From: Listeria grandensis FSL F6-0971
GTDB taxonomy: Bacteria; Bacillota; Bacilli; Lactobacillales; Listeriaceae
Direction of reading: 5' to 3'
DNA length: 64,000 nt
Assembly: GCF_000525835.1 (NCBI RefSeq)
Contig: NZ_AODD01000013.1
Location: 1-64,000 of the forward strand
This document shows, piece by piece, positions 55,531 to 64,000 of the stretch. A model generated the notes under the pieces. The model searched no databases, was not told the DNA's origin, and saw only the letters and a program-made list of their open reading frames with translations. The number at the start of each line of letters is the position of its first letter. Position 1 is the first letter of the stretch. The position numbers and the translations under genes were made by a program.

Positions 55531-57723
55531 TTAAATTTCTAGTCCTGTCGTCATACAATGCTTTTCACCAAAAATGTGAATCTGAATTGGCGCTGTCGTC
55601 TCTTTTGTCACGCGAATTTTATCCGATTCCAGTTCGATTTCCAGGCGTTCCCCATGCCACACAAACGAAAATGCCAAGCGCTTCCATTCAGCCGGTAATC
55701 GCGGATTCAAATGCAGTTCGCCATCCGAAATCGCAATACCGCCAAATCCGAATATCGTGGACAACCAAATTGCGCCAAGCGACGCCGCATGCACACCTTC
55801 ATCCGTCCCACCAGGAGCCGCCTCGAGATCAATCCGACATGCCTCTTCGAAAAAGCGATACGCCTTCTCCGACTGACCAACCCGGTTCGCCACAATCGCA
55901 TGAATCGCCTTACTCAGCGAAGAATCATGAATCGTGTGCGCCTCATAATAATCCAAATTCCGCGCCACAATTTCCTCGGCAAACAGATTTGGCATCAAAT
56001 AAAGCAACATCACCACATCCGCCTGCTTCAAAATCTGCATCTCGTTCACTTCCGCTCGCGAATAATCCAGCAAAATCGCCTGCGATCCCTGCTTCTCCTT
56101 ATACCCCGTCAAATCAATCTCTGGTTTATCAAGAAACGTATCATCTTGCGGAATCAACTTCGCCTCATTTGGCTGCGGCAAATAAATTTTTCGTAAAAAT
56201 GCCTCACACAAATCATAAAATGCCGTATGCTTCTGACCGTATTTCGCCATAAAGCGCAACGTTTGATACACATTCTCATGCGCCAAATAATTCGTATAAG
56301 CATTATTATCCACATGTTCCGTATACTCATCAGGACCGATTACATCTAATATAACATATTTCCCCTGCTTTAATACAGCCCTACTCAACCAAAAACGCGC
56401 TGTTTCCTGCAAAATTTGCAACCCATCATGCTCCATAAATAGTTCATCTTGGCTCGCCTCATAATAGTTGACCACAGCATGCGCAACATCCGCCACAATA
56501 TGGTGTTCCGCAAGGGCCGACGCCACTTTTTGACGCTTCCCAGTGCGAACGTTAATCGCAGCAAATTCAGGCGTCTCTTCCTCTCCACTAAACGCGCTCT
56601 CCCAAGGAAATAATGCCCCTTGATAGCCATTTTTGACAGCTTTCGCGCGTGCCTGTTCCAGATGAAGATAGCGATAACGCAACAACTTCCGCGCTTTTTC
56701 CGGATGATTATACAAATGAAACGGCGCAATAAAAATCTCCGTATCCCAGAACACATGCCCTTTGTAACCTTCACCCGTCAGCCCTTTCGCCCCAACGCTA
56801 AAACGCTCATCATGAGCCGGTGTCATCGCTTCCAAATGATACGCCGCAAAATCAAGCGCCAACTGATCAAAGGTGTTTTCAGATGTCACCTCAACCCGAT
56901 AATCCTGCCAAAATTTCTGCCAAGAAACGCGCGATTCCGCCAAAGCATCGTCATAGCTCTTCGCCTCGCGAATCTCGCCGAGCCCAAATTCAGCCGGATT
57001 CTCCGTCTCCAAACTCGTCGCGATGACGCTTACCTTTTCCAACGAAAACGGCTCGTTCTCCGCCAACTTCTGATTCACCGTCACGAGCAACTGCCGATTC
57101 TTCGCCGCAAAACTTCCAGGCGCGCTAATCATCGACGTCACCGCTAAATCTTGCCCACTTTGCGTCGTCACATAATCGCCCTGCATCCACGTCTCACTAA
57201 ATACACGAAGCGATTTTTCCACCAAATGCTGCGTCCCGAAATTCGTCTGTTGCCCATCAATCCCCGTCCGAATCCGCACATCCGCGTCACCCGACAGGCT
57301 CGTAATCTCAACCTTCGCATACACCTTATGTAATTCCTTCTTACTGACAAAGCGTTTCAAACAAAGCCCGAATCGTTTCCCATTTGGGTGCTGCCAAACC
57401 AATTCGCGACACACCTCACCCGTCGCCAAATCAAAAACCCGCTCAAAATCCTGAACTTCCCCACGATGCATTGAGAAATTCACACCATCAATCTCGAACT
57501 CAAACCGCGTTACATCAGGCAAATTCACTAAATCAGAACTCACTTGCCCCTGCGCTTTATTATAAATTCCCGCCACAAACATGCCACGCGTCTGCTCCGG
57601 ATAATCTTCCTCAAATCCTCCGCGAATCCCCATATAACCGTTCCCAGTCATCATCAAACTCGCATACGTATCGAAATAATGCGGATCTATTCTACTCTCC
57701 CGTAACACACTGATTCTACTCAT
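55531..57723 (-). CDS. GH65-family disaccharide/glucoside phosphorylase
   Basis: 730 residues. N-terminal beta-sandwich (MTGNGYMGIRGGFEED), then the (alpha/alpha)6 barrel with KGHVFWDTEIFIAPF (about 345) and catalytic acid Glu in VIGPDEYTEHVDNNAYTNY (about 470), and the phosphate-site region EAAPGGTDEGVHAASLG (about 635). Splits an alpha-glucoside with phosphate to beta-glucose-1-phosphate plus acceptor. Family members use maltose, trehalose, kojibiose, nigerose, glucosylglycerol and others. The exact substrate cannot be read from motifs; context points to a glycerate-containing glucoside. ATGA overlap with the upstream oxidoreductase. Confidence 0.9.
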   Translation of the reverse strand: MSRISVLRESRIDPHYFDTYASLMMTGNGYMGIRGGFEEDYPEQTRGMFVAGIYNKAQGQVSSDLVNLPDVTRFEFEIDGVNFSMHRGEVQDFERVFDLATGEVCRELVWQHPNGKRFGLCLKRFVSKKELHKVYAKVEITSLSGDADVRIRTGIDGQQTNFGTQHLVEKSLRVFSETWMQGDYVTTQSGQDLAVTSMISAPGSFAAKNRQLLVTVNQKLAENEPFSLEKVSVIATSLETENPAEFGLGEIREAKSYDDALAESRVSWQKFWQDYRVEVTSENTFDQLALDFAAYHLEAMTPAHDERFSVGAKGLTGEGYKGHVFWDTEIFIAPFHLYNHPEKARKLLRYRYLHLEQARAKAVKNGYQGALFPWESAFSGEEETPEFAAINVRTGKRQKVASALAEHHIVADVAHAVVNYYEASQDELFMEHDGLQILQETARFWLSRAVLKQGKYVILDVIGPDEYTEHVDNNAYTNYLAHENVYQTLRFMAKYGQKHTAFYDLCEAFLRKIYLPQPNEAKLIPQDDTFLDKPEIDLTGYKEKQGSQAILLDYSRAEVNEMQILKQADVVMLLYLMPNLFAEEIVARNLDYYEAHTIHDSSLSKAIHAIVANRVGQSEKAYRFFEEACRIDLEAAPGGTDEGVHAASLGAIWLSTIFGFGGIAISDGELHLNPRLPAEWKRLAFSFVWHGERLEIELESDKIRVTKETTAPIQIHIFGEKHCMTTGLEI

Positions 57724-58754
57724 AAATATACACTCTCACCTTTTTCTGCTGATTCGTAAATCGCCTCAATCAAACGCTGAACCTGATAACCCTGCTCCGC
57801 GTCCGCCACCATCACATCCGCACCAAGCACCCGATCCACAAACGCCTGCATACTTTTTGCATGTCGCTCCTCGTCCGCCGTTTCCTTCTTCAAAATCGTG
57901 ACCAATTCGCCAGCCCGATCCGTGTAAATCTCCGCTGGAAACAACGTCGCACCAGCCTCATCTCCGAAAAATTCCACATTCAAAACCGAACTTTCCTTCA
58001 TCTGCAATACAAAAGAAGTCTCCAACTGCAACAAGCCACCATTTTCAAACTCAATAAACGCAAAAACCGCGTCCTCCACATCATATTTCGTAGGGTCCCA
58101 CGTTCCAAACGTACCTTCCGACTTCTTTGTCCCAATTTTTTGAAACATTTTGGCAGTGACCTTCTTGACCTGTGGAAAATCTAGCACGTACATCGCCGCG
58201 TCTAACATGTGAATCCCAATATCGATTAGCGGGCCGCCACCTTGCAACGCCTTATTCGTGAACGAGCCCCAACCAGGAACTCCCGAACGGCGTAGCGCCT
58301 TAGCCTTTGTCATGTAAACTTCGCCTAGTACACCATCCTTATAAGCCTTCTTCACCTCGCGCATATCCGTCGCAAACCGATGATGAAAATCGTACGCCAA
58401 AACCAGATGCTGTTTCGCCGCCAAATCACGCATCTGCTGCGCCTCATTCGCCGTCATCGCAGGCGGTTTCTCACACATAACCGCAGCACCATGCGATAGC
58501 GCCAACATCACATTATCAAAATGAAACCGATTCGGCGTACAAATACTCACCATATCCGGTTTCTCCGTCTCAAACATCTCCGCCGCATCCACGTAACTAC
58601 GCGCAAAACCATTCTGTTCCGCAAAATCCCGCGCACGCCCCGCGTCTGGATCAATCACCGCGACCAGCTCCAACTCCTGCGTCCGCGTCTTGTAATACGC
58701 CGCATGCACCTTCTCGGCAACCTGCCCCGCACCAATAATCGCTACTTTTTTCAC
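57720..58754 (-). CDS. Gfo/Idh/MocA-family oxidoreductase
   Basis: 344 residues. NAD(P)-binding GAGQVAEK (about 8-15), CEKPPAM (about 93-99, the EKP motif), and a C-terminal domain with GGGPLIDIGIHMLDAAMYVL holding the Asp and His of the active site. Oxidises or reduces a sugar or sugar-alcohol carbon. Translationally coupled to GH65. A hairpin (58774-58808) lies just upstream of it in the operon. Confidence 0.9.
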   Translation of the reverse strand: MKKVAIIGAGQVAEKVHAAYYKTRTQELELVAVIDPDAGRARDFAEQNGFARSYVDAAEMFETEKPDMVSICTPNRFHFDNVMLALSHGAAVMCEKPPAMTANEAQQMRDLAAKQHLVLAYDFHHRFATDMREVKKAYKDGVLGEVYMTKAKALRRSGVPGWGSFTNKALQGGGPLIDIGIHMLDAAMYVLDFPQVKKVTAKMFQKIGTKKSEGTFGTWDPTKYDVEDAVFAFIEFENGGLLQLETSFVLQMKESSVLNVEFFGDEAGATLFPAEIYTDRAGELVTILKKETADEERHAKSMQAFVDRVLGADVMVADAEQGYQVQRLIEAIYESAEKGESVYL

Positions 58755-58773
58755 GTCTTACTTCCCCCTTGAA

Positions 58774-58808
58774 ATACTGCCTCCAAAATCGGATTTTAGA
58801 GGCAGTAT
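58774..58808. repeat. Intercistronic hairpin inside the GH65 operon
   Basis: ATACTGCCTCCAAAATC (58774-58790) pairs with GATTTTAGAGGCAGTAT (58792-58808), 17 bp with one mismatch. The minus-strand side is followed by only a short U stretch (TTTC), so it could be a partial terminator that lowers downstream expression or a stabilising stem. Confidence 0.6.
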
Positions 58809-58861
58809 CGTATTTCTGAAAATAGAAAAACTACAATGTATGATTTACCGCCACGCTGAGT

Positions 58862-59653
58862 TTATCTACAGTTTTTCAAATGTTCCAATGCATCCCGATA
58901 CGCTTTCTCAGGATCCTCCGCGCGAACTCGGCATTCAAACGTCAAGAAACCGTCATAGCCATCCGCTTTCAACTGATCGAAATGCTTTTTAAAATCAAGC
59001 GATCCACTGCCAGGCTGATAGCGATGATTATCCGCCACATGCACATGCCGTACCAAATCACGATTCGCGTGAAGCGCCTCCGAAATCCCGTCCTCTTCAA
59101 TATTCATATGATAAAAGTCCGCGATAATTTTCACATGTTTCAAGTCATTCTGCTCAATATAGCGACGCGCATCGCCCAGCAAATTGATCATGTGATCCTG
59201 ATAACGATTCAGCGGTTCCAGAAAAATCGTCGTCCCAGTCTCCGCCGCAATCCCGTCCAAATAAACGAGCGACTCACTCACCGCTTTGAAATCACCAGCT
59301 TCTGAACGCGGCGAAACCATTGGTGGCAAGCGATACGTGAACATGCCCCAAGCCGCAGGAACTACGATTCCCGTCCCGCCAACCTCTTGCAACGCCTCCA
59401 AAATTACCTTGATTTCCTGTAATCCGCGCAAACGACGCTCCTCGATAAAATCACCGATCCAGCCATCATAACCACCACATGCCGTCGAAACCGGAATCCC
59501 CGTCGCCGCAATCGCCGCTTTGACCTCCGCCACATTTTCAACCAACAGTTTCCCGTCAATTTCAAAACCTTCAAAACCCATTTCCTTCACATATTCGAAC
59601 TTCTCCATAATACTCTCTGGAAAAAATGCCTGATTCTGCGTTCCAATTTTCAT
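58862..59653 (-). CDS. Sugar phosphate isomerase/epimerase (xylose-isomerase-like TIM barrel)
   Basis: 263 residues. AP-endonuclease-2-type barrel: opening KIGTQNQAFFPESIMEKFEY and metal ligands in TIFLEPLNRYQDHMIN (Glu), ADFYHMNIEEDG (Asp, His), VHVADNHRYQPGSGSLDF (His) and LTFECRV (Glu). Relatives include IolE/IolI and tagatose/psicose 3-epimerases. Between two oxidoreductase genes it may isomerise a keto-sugar intermediate. Substrate unknown. Confidence 0.87.
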   Translation of the reverse strand: MKIGTQNQAFFPESIMEKFEYVKEMGFEGFEIDGKLLVENVAEVKAAIAATGIPVSTACGGYDGWIGDFIEERRLRGLQEIKVILEALQEVGGTGIVVPAAWGMFTYRLPPMVSPRSEAGDFKAVSESLVYLDGIAAETGTTIFLEPLNRYQDHMINLLGDARRYIEQNDLKHVKIIADFYHMNIEEDGISEALHANRDLVRHVHVADNHRYQPGSGSLDFKKHFDQLKADGYDGFLTFECRVRAEDPEKAYRDALEHLKNCR

Positions 59654-59671
59654 AACTGTTACCGTCTCCTT

Positions 59672-60727
59672 CTAAAGTTCGATTCCCATCTTAATACTCA
59701 AATCTGGATTCTGATCCACATATTTCATATAAGCTTGCGCACTCTCATCCAAGCTCACAATCGGATCGATCAAATCCTCACAATCCAGGTACCCGTTCAT
59801 CAAAAGTTCCCAGCACGTCTCCTCAATCCGCTTCCTATTCCAACGCGGATAATCCGGATTCGGCTCACTCGAAGCCCGCGCAAACACGATTTTAGCATTA
59901 TTAAAATGTGCCTCACGTCCTAAATTAAACCCATCCGGAAACTGCTTCGCAAACGCGACATACGAAATAATCCCGCCATACGCAATCCCGCGTAGCGCCG
60001 CCTCAAGCGCCTGCGAATTCCCACTCGTCTCAATAATCGAATCCGCGCCCAGTTTGCCCGTCAATTTCTTGACCTCAAACCCAACATCCGTCCCAATCGG
60101 ATTAAAACAAGCATCCGCACCATGACGCATCGCAATCTCACGACGATGTTCTAGCGGATCAACACCAATCACGATACTCGCACCAGCCTTTTTCGCCAGT
60201 TGAATCGCAATTTGGCCAATCGCGCCGAGCCCAACAACCACGACATAGTCGCCCGCACGCACATGCGCCTCACGAACACCACTCATCGCAAATTGCGCCG
60301 GATCATAACAAACCGCGTTTTTCCAGCTAGAACCCGCTGGCATTTTCCGCAATTTATAATTATCGACCGCCTTCACGATCACCGTCTCCATAATCGGCCC
60401 ATACGAACAAACCATATCGCCAATCGCGTACTCCGTCACATCCGCGCCGATCTCGACAATCTCGCCGACAACCATGTTCCCGAGCTGAAACTCACCGAAC
60501 ACAATCCCGCGCGCCGCACCTTCCGCACGAGGCATAAACATATTCCATTCCTCGTTAAACTCCTCATCAATAAAAGGACTAACCCCGCGAAAATCCACGA
60601 CCTCCGTTCCATGCTTCGGCGACGCAAACCTCACCTGAATCCGCGCCTCATCCTTAGCCAACTCCCGATCCACATACTCCACCAAATCCGCAACCCGCGG
60701 CTCCGTAGCAATCAACTTCCTCATCAT
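59672..60727 (-). CDS. MDR-family (zinc-type alcohol dehydrogenase-like) oxidoreductase lacking the usual zinc ligands
   Basis: 351 residues; ATG-ATG start, GAAAGGAAG upstream. Rossmann core VVVVGLGAIGQIAIQLAKKAG (about 163-183) and GVDPLEHRREIA. The N-terminal catalytic segment reads FASPKHGTEV where family members normally have a Cys-Gly-(S/T)-Asp zinc motif, and the structural zinc Cys quartet is absent. It is therefore probably a zinc-free reductase/dehydrogenase of the MDR superfamily. Acts on a sugar or polyol in the GH65 operon by context. Confidence 0.83.
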   Translation of the reverse strand: MMRKLIATEPRVADLVEYVDRELAKDEARIQVRFASPKHGTEVVDFRGVSPFIDEEFNEEWNMFMPRAEGAARGIVFGEFQLGNMVVGEIVEIGADVTEYAIGDMVCSYGPIMETVIVKAVDNYKLRKMPAGSSWKNAVCYDPAQFAMSGVREAHVRAGDYVVVVGLGAIGQIAIQLAKKAGASIVIGVDPLEHRREIAMRHGADACFNPIGTDVGFEVKKLTGKLGADSIIETSGNSQALEAALRGIAYGGIISYVAFAKQFPDGFNLGREAHFNNAKIVFARASSEPNPDYPRWNRKRIEETCWELLMNGYLDCEDLIDPIVSLDESAQAYMKYVDQNPDLSIKMGIEL

Positions 60728-60842
60728 CCAAACTTCCTTTCTGATATACCAAATCTATTTCTTATCAAGGCTCTTCGTCCCTTTCTCATTCGCCAAAATT
60801 CCCGTTCCACCCCCGAAACAACTCCGTGTCGCAGAATCAGCC

Positions 60843-60968
60843 GTCAGAGCGACGAGAAGCTTTTAGCTTCTAGGCAAAAGTGAGTACCAGGTGCGGAGCG
60901 TACCTACGTACGTGAGCACTGGAACGGAACTTTTAACGACGAAGATGAATGCTTCTCGACGCTCTGAC
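60843..60968. repeat. 126-bp inverted-repeat element in the operon
   Basis: Outer arms 60843-60860 (GTCAGAGCGACGAGAAGC) and 60951-60968 (GCTTCTCGACGCTCTGAC) are complementary at 17 of 18 positions. Inside are smaller stems (GAAGCTTTTAGCTTC; CCAGGTGC with GCACTGG; AAAAGT with ACTTTT). It starts one base after the permease stop codon and lies before the MDR gene. MITE-like or a large RNA hairpin. Confidence 0.7.
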
Positions 60969-61820
60969 CTAGCCTTTGACGCCGCCGTCGGTAAGATTTC
61001 CTTTGATAAAGCGTTCCGACAAAGCGTACATAATAACAACAGGCAGTGCCGTTATGAGAGATGCCGCCATCATTCGGCCCCAAATATAATCTGGTGTACT
61101 AAACAGCGTATTCAAGCCAATCGGTAGTGTAAACAACTCCGAATCTGACAAGAAAATCGATGCAAACAGATAATCATTCCAAGCAACCATAAAGCAATAA
61201 ACGAATACCGAAACAATACCCGAAATCGCCAATGGCACGATAATACGTAAAATAATCTGCATCCGATTCAAGCCATCCATCATCGCGGCTTCCTCAATAT
61301 CCACAGGAATCGTATCAAAATAACTAATCAACATGAAAATCGCGGTCGGCAATGTCTGCACAACCATCGTAATAATAAGCGCCGTTCTCGTATCATACAG
61401 CCCAACACTCGAAATAATTTTAAACAACGGCACAATTAACAAAATCCCTGAAAACATATAAACCGTATAAAAACTCGCATTAATCGTTGTCCTCGCTCTG
61501 AAACGCAATTTTGACAACGCATAAGCGCCTAAAATCCCTAAAACAACCGCAATTCCCGCTGCAACCAGTGCGATGATAAAACTGTTTTTAAAATACGTCA
61601 AAAACGGGAAAATATCTGGGTTGAAGATGTCTAAATAATGCTGAAACGTCCAATCCTTCGGGAAAAACGTTGGCGTTGTTGAAATCGCCTCTTTCGGACT
61701 CTTAAACGACGTCATCATCATAATCAAGAATGGAAACAGCGTAAACAACAGAAATAACACCAAACTCACATAAAAGACAATTTTCTTCGTCCGTTTTGTT
61801 TTTTTACTACTTACCGCCAT
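60969..61820 (-). CDS. ABC sugar importer permease (MalG type)
   Basis: 283 residues, six helices. The EAA loop is present as DTIPVDIEEAAMMDGLNRMQ (about 185) and followed by ILRIIVPLAISGI. CUT1-family carbohydrate importer inner-membrane subunit. Overlaps the other permease gene by 14 nt. No ATPase gene in the operon, so it probably uses a shared MsmX-type ATPase encoded elsewhere. Confidence 0.92.
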   Translation of the reverse strand: MAVSSKKTKRTKKIVFYVSLVLFLLFTLFPFLIMMMTSFKSPKEAISTTPTFFPKDWTFQHYLDIFNPDIFPFLTYFKNSFIIALVAAGIAVVLGILGAYALSKLRFRARTTINASFYTVYMFSGILLIVPLFKIISSVGLYDTRTALIITMVVQTLPTAIFMLISYFDTIPVDIEEAAMMDGLNRMQIILRIIVPLAISGIVSVFVYCFMVAWNDYLFASIFLSDSELFTLPIGLNTLFSTPDYIWGRMMAASLITALPVVIMYALSERFIKGNLTDGGVKG

Positions 61821-62688
61821 TTAAATTCACTCGCTTTCTTGTAACCATGATGACCACGAAGATGATGATAAACAGAATCACCGAAATCGCCGATGCTTTG
61901 CCTAAATCGTTGAATGCAAAGGCTGTTTGATACAAGTAAACCCCAAGAATATTCACCTTGTTCGTCAACAAGTATACATCCGTAAACATGTAGAACATCC
62001 AAATCGCACGCAACGTCACAACCGTCGCCAACACTGGCATGATCGCAGGCAACGTTACAATTTTGAATTTATCCCAAACGCTTGCCCCGTCCATTTCCGC
62101 TGCTTCATAAAGCGATTTATCTACCGTTTGTAAAATCGCTAAAAACGAAATGAAAGCGTACGGGAAATAGCGCCAAATCGCGAATAACACGACTAAAATA
62201 AAACTCGAAACGGGGTTATCAAACCAAAGTGGTGCATCCTTCCAAAGATGCAAAATATCACCACCAACAAAATTGATAACACCATAGCTATTGTTAAACA
62301 TGTATTTCCAAGCAAAAATCAACGAAATCGACGGCGTTACGTATGACAAAATAATGAGCGAACGCGCCGTTTTCCGGAATCTGAACTCCCGATTGAAGAA
62401 AATCGCAACCAGAAGTCCCATCCCTGTACTACCAACAACTACTAGAATTGTATAGCCAAACGTTAAAGCCAGTGACTTATAAAATTCCGCATCCGTTAAA
62501 ATATCAATATAGTTTTGCAAACCGATGAACGTTGAATCCAAATTCGGATTGAGCGGTAACTCTAAAAAGCTAATTTGAATGTTTGAAATCATCGGGTACG
62601 CCACTAACACAAGTAATAAGAGGATACTAGGCGACAGCAGAGCCAGCGCCATTTTTGCATCCGAGCGTTTATATGCTTTTGTTTTCAT
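61807..62688 (-). CDS. ABC sugar importer permease (MalF type)
   Basis: 293 residues, six helices, EAA loop SLYEAAEMDGASVWDKFKIV (about 190-210) followed by VTLPAIMPVLA. Partner of the MalG-type permease. Preceded by GGAGGCACT. The 15-bp gap to the binding-protein gene indicates one transcript. Confidence 0.92.
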   Translation of the reverse strand: MKTKAYKRSDAKMALALLSPSILLLLVLVAYPMISNIQISFLELPLNPNLDSTFIGLQNYIDILTDAEFYKSLALTFGYTILVVVGSTGMGLLVAIFFNREFRFRKTARSLIILSYVTPSISLIFAWKYMFNNSYGVINFVGGDILHLWKDAPLWFDNPVSSFILVVLFAIWRYFPYAFISFLAILQTVDKSLYEAAEMDGASVWDKFKIVTLPAIMPVLATVVTLRAIWMFYMFTDVYLLTNKVNILGVYLYQTAFAFNDLGKASAISVILFIIIFVVIMVTRKRVNLNGGK

Positions 62689-62703
62689 AGTGCCTCCTTA
62701 TTC

Positions 62704-64000
62704 TTAGTCATTAGATTCAGCCGTTTTCTGCGCTTTTTTAAGCTCCGATTCGACATTTTTGTCACCAACTGTTACATTATTCACCATTTTCGCAATAACT
62801 CCTGAGCTTGTGATATCGCCCATCTTGGTAAAGTTTTTGCCGTCAACTAAACCGAAAATCTGAATGTCATTAAACGAATTCGCGATTTCTTCAGACAGAG
62901 CGCCAAACGATTTCACGACTTCATTATTTTTGTATGCTGCGTTTTCGATAACGCCTTTATTTACGGGTTGCGCCCCACCTGGAGACATTAATACCCAGTT
63001 TGTTTGATTCTCAGGTTTTGATAGGAACTCCACGAATTTTTTCCCAGCATCTTTTTGTGCTTTATCCAAACCATCCGAAAGTGCCAGCGCCGAAACCGTT
63101 CCGTACACCGCTTTTTCTTTTTCTTCTGGAATGATAAATCCAATATTGCTTGGGTCCCCGTCTGTGAACACCGCTGGCAAAAGATACGTCGAATACATCG
63201 CCATCGGAGCTGTACCATTCATAAACGCGTCCTTGATTTCCGTTACATCATTCGATCCAGGCATTGTATATTTCGACAATTCTTTATAAAATGTCAACGC
63301 CTGTTTCATTTCCTTCGTATCAATCGTAATGTTGCCCTTCGCATCTAACACGTTCGCCTCATTGGAAAGTGCAAACTGAGAAAATGCTTGCTCCGCCATC
63401 GCGCCTTCTGCTGTAGGAATTGCAATACCATATTTCTTATCCGCTTTATTCGTAAAATGCTTCGCGATTGTCAAAATATCATTCCAATTCTCCGGCTCTT
63501 TGAAATTGGCCGCAGCCAGTGCTTTCTTGTCATACCAAATACCTTGCACCCAGCCTGTAAGCGGGACGCCGATATAACTTTTCCCATTCTCAGAACGAAC
63601 TAGGTTCAGCGCGCCTTCATAATAGCTATCCTCGCCAACCTTTTGGATAACATCTTTGACCGCCGCTTGATCGATCAATTTATCTTTATCCATTACTTTC
63701 GCAAAATCTTGACTTACTTCCAAAACTTCCGGCAACACACCAGCTCGAGCCAACGTCACAACTTTTGTATTGAACGCATCTTCTTCTACTGGCACTTGTT
63801 TCACTTTAATATTTGGATTTTCCTTTTCAAATTTCGATACCAATTTCTTGATAACATCCAAACGTTCCTTTTCCACCGAGGAGTGCATAAATTCAATCGT
63901 TACTGCTTTATCATCCCCGTTTCCCGATGAACCGCCACACGCCGCCAAAATAACACTCATCAGTAATACAACGGCAAGTACAATCGACCCTCTTCTTTTT
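62704..64000 (-). CDS. ABC sugar importer binding lipoprotein (5' end outside window)
   Basis: At least 432 residues; the N-terminal start lies beyond base 64000. The visible leader reads KRRGSIVLAVVLLMSVILAACGG, wrapped by the lipobox LAAC, so the protein is lipid-anchored. The mature part is a CUT1-type solute-binding protein (VTIEFMHSSVEKERLDVIKK, PLTGWVQGIWYDKKALAAAN). It delivers the sugar to the permeases encoded next. The open frame 62704-63960 starts too late, inside the signal peptide. Confidence 0.9.
   Translation of the reverse strand, partial: KRRGSIVLAVVLLMSVILAACGGSSGNGDDKAVTIEFMHSSVEKERLDVIKKLVSKFEKENPNIKVKQVPVEEDAFNTKVVTLARAGVLPEVLEVSQDFAKVMDKDKLIDQAAVKDVIQKVGEDSYYEGALNLVRSENGKSYIGVPLTGWVQGIWYDKKALAAANFKEPENWNDILTIAKHFTNKADKKYGIAIPTAEGAMAEQAFSQFALSNEANVLDAKGNITIDTKEMKQALTFYKELSKYTMPGSNDVTEIKDAFMNGTAPMAMYSTYLLPAVFTDGDPSNIGFIIPEEKEKAVYGTVSALALSDGLDKAQKDAGKKFVEFLSKPENQTNWVLMSPGGAQPVNKGVIENAAYKNNEVVKSFGALSEEIANSFNDIQIFGLVDGKNFTKMGDITSSGVIAKMVNNVTVGDKNVESELKKAQKTAESND

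Noticed and set aside
1-64000. tRNA, rRNA, integrase, transposase or attachment sites
   Set aside because: None recognised; the accessory stretches show no intact mobility genes within the window.

Overview
The window looks like a chromosomal segment from a low-to-moderate GC Firmicute, most probably a Listeria (sensu lato) species. The evidence is the gene order cydA-cydB-cydD-cydC next to tadA and an acyl-CoA synthetase, which matches my recollection of Listeria monocytogenes lmo2715-lmo2720. Further support comes from several PrfA-like Crp/Fnr regulators, Listeria-type Ig-like modules on secreted beta-helix proteins, and WxL-domain remnants. The species cannot be fixed by eye.

Layout. 1-7.9 kb: a surface-protein region with a huge beta-helix/Ig-repeat protein (cut by the left edge), three Crp/Fnr-like regulators (one broken) and two decayed WxL genes. 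7.9-19 kb: a Wzx/Wzy-type exopolysaccharide operon read right to left (glycosyltransferases, chain-length regulator and tyrosine kinase, polymerase, SGNH-like protein, initiating transferase, flippase, epimerase, UDP-sugar dehydrogenase). 19-24.7 kb: a lipoprotein, a second intact 1451-residue beta-helix/Ig-repeat protein and its own Crp/Fnr-like regulator. 25-34.4 kb: the core block of cytochrome bd oxidase (cydABDC, with a Rex-like site upstream), tadA, an acyl-CoA synthetase and an acetyltransferase. 34.5-38.4 kb: an AT-rich island with small or secreted unknowns and a broken DUF6119/TIGR04141 gene. 38.4-40.8 kb: a third, smaller beta-helix protein and a short amidase. 40.8-45.9 kb: alpha-xyloside use (GPH symporter, GH31 alpha-xylosidase, ROK repressor). 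45.9-53.5 kb: MATE pump with MarR regulator, PucR-like regulator, a DUF1398 protein, a DHHW/MBOAT O-acetylation pair, and a LysE exporter with XRE-cupin regulator. 53.7-64 kb: a ten-gene sugar operon with an ABC importer, a GH65 phosphorylase, beta-phosphoglucomutase, glycerate kinase and three redox/isomerase enzymes; the first gene runs off the right edge.

How the parts fit. The first 25 kb is a cell-surface island: two regulator-plus-adhesin cassettes flank an exopolysaccharide operon. The last operon is best explained as uptake and phosphorolysis of an alpha-glucoside to beta-glucose-1-phosphate. Its embedded glycerate kinase makes glucosylglycerate a candidate substrate.

A striking window-wide feature is that seven genes are thrown out of frame by one base at A/T runs of 7-9. 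They are the adhesin start, a Crp-like regulator, a glycosyltransferase, the Wzy polymerase, the cydA tail, the GH31 start and the PucR-like start. This is either systematic homopolymer miscalling in the assembly or real slippage/phase variation; the sequence alone cannot decide.
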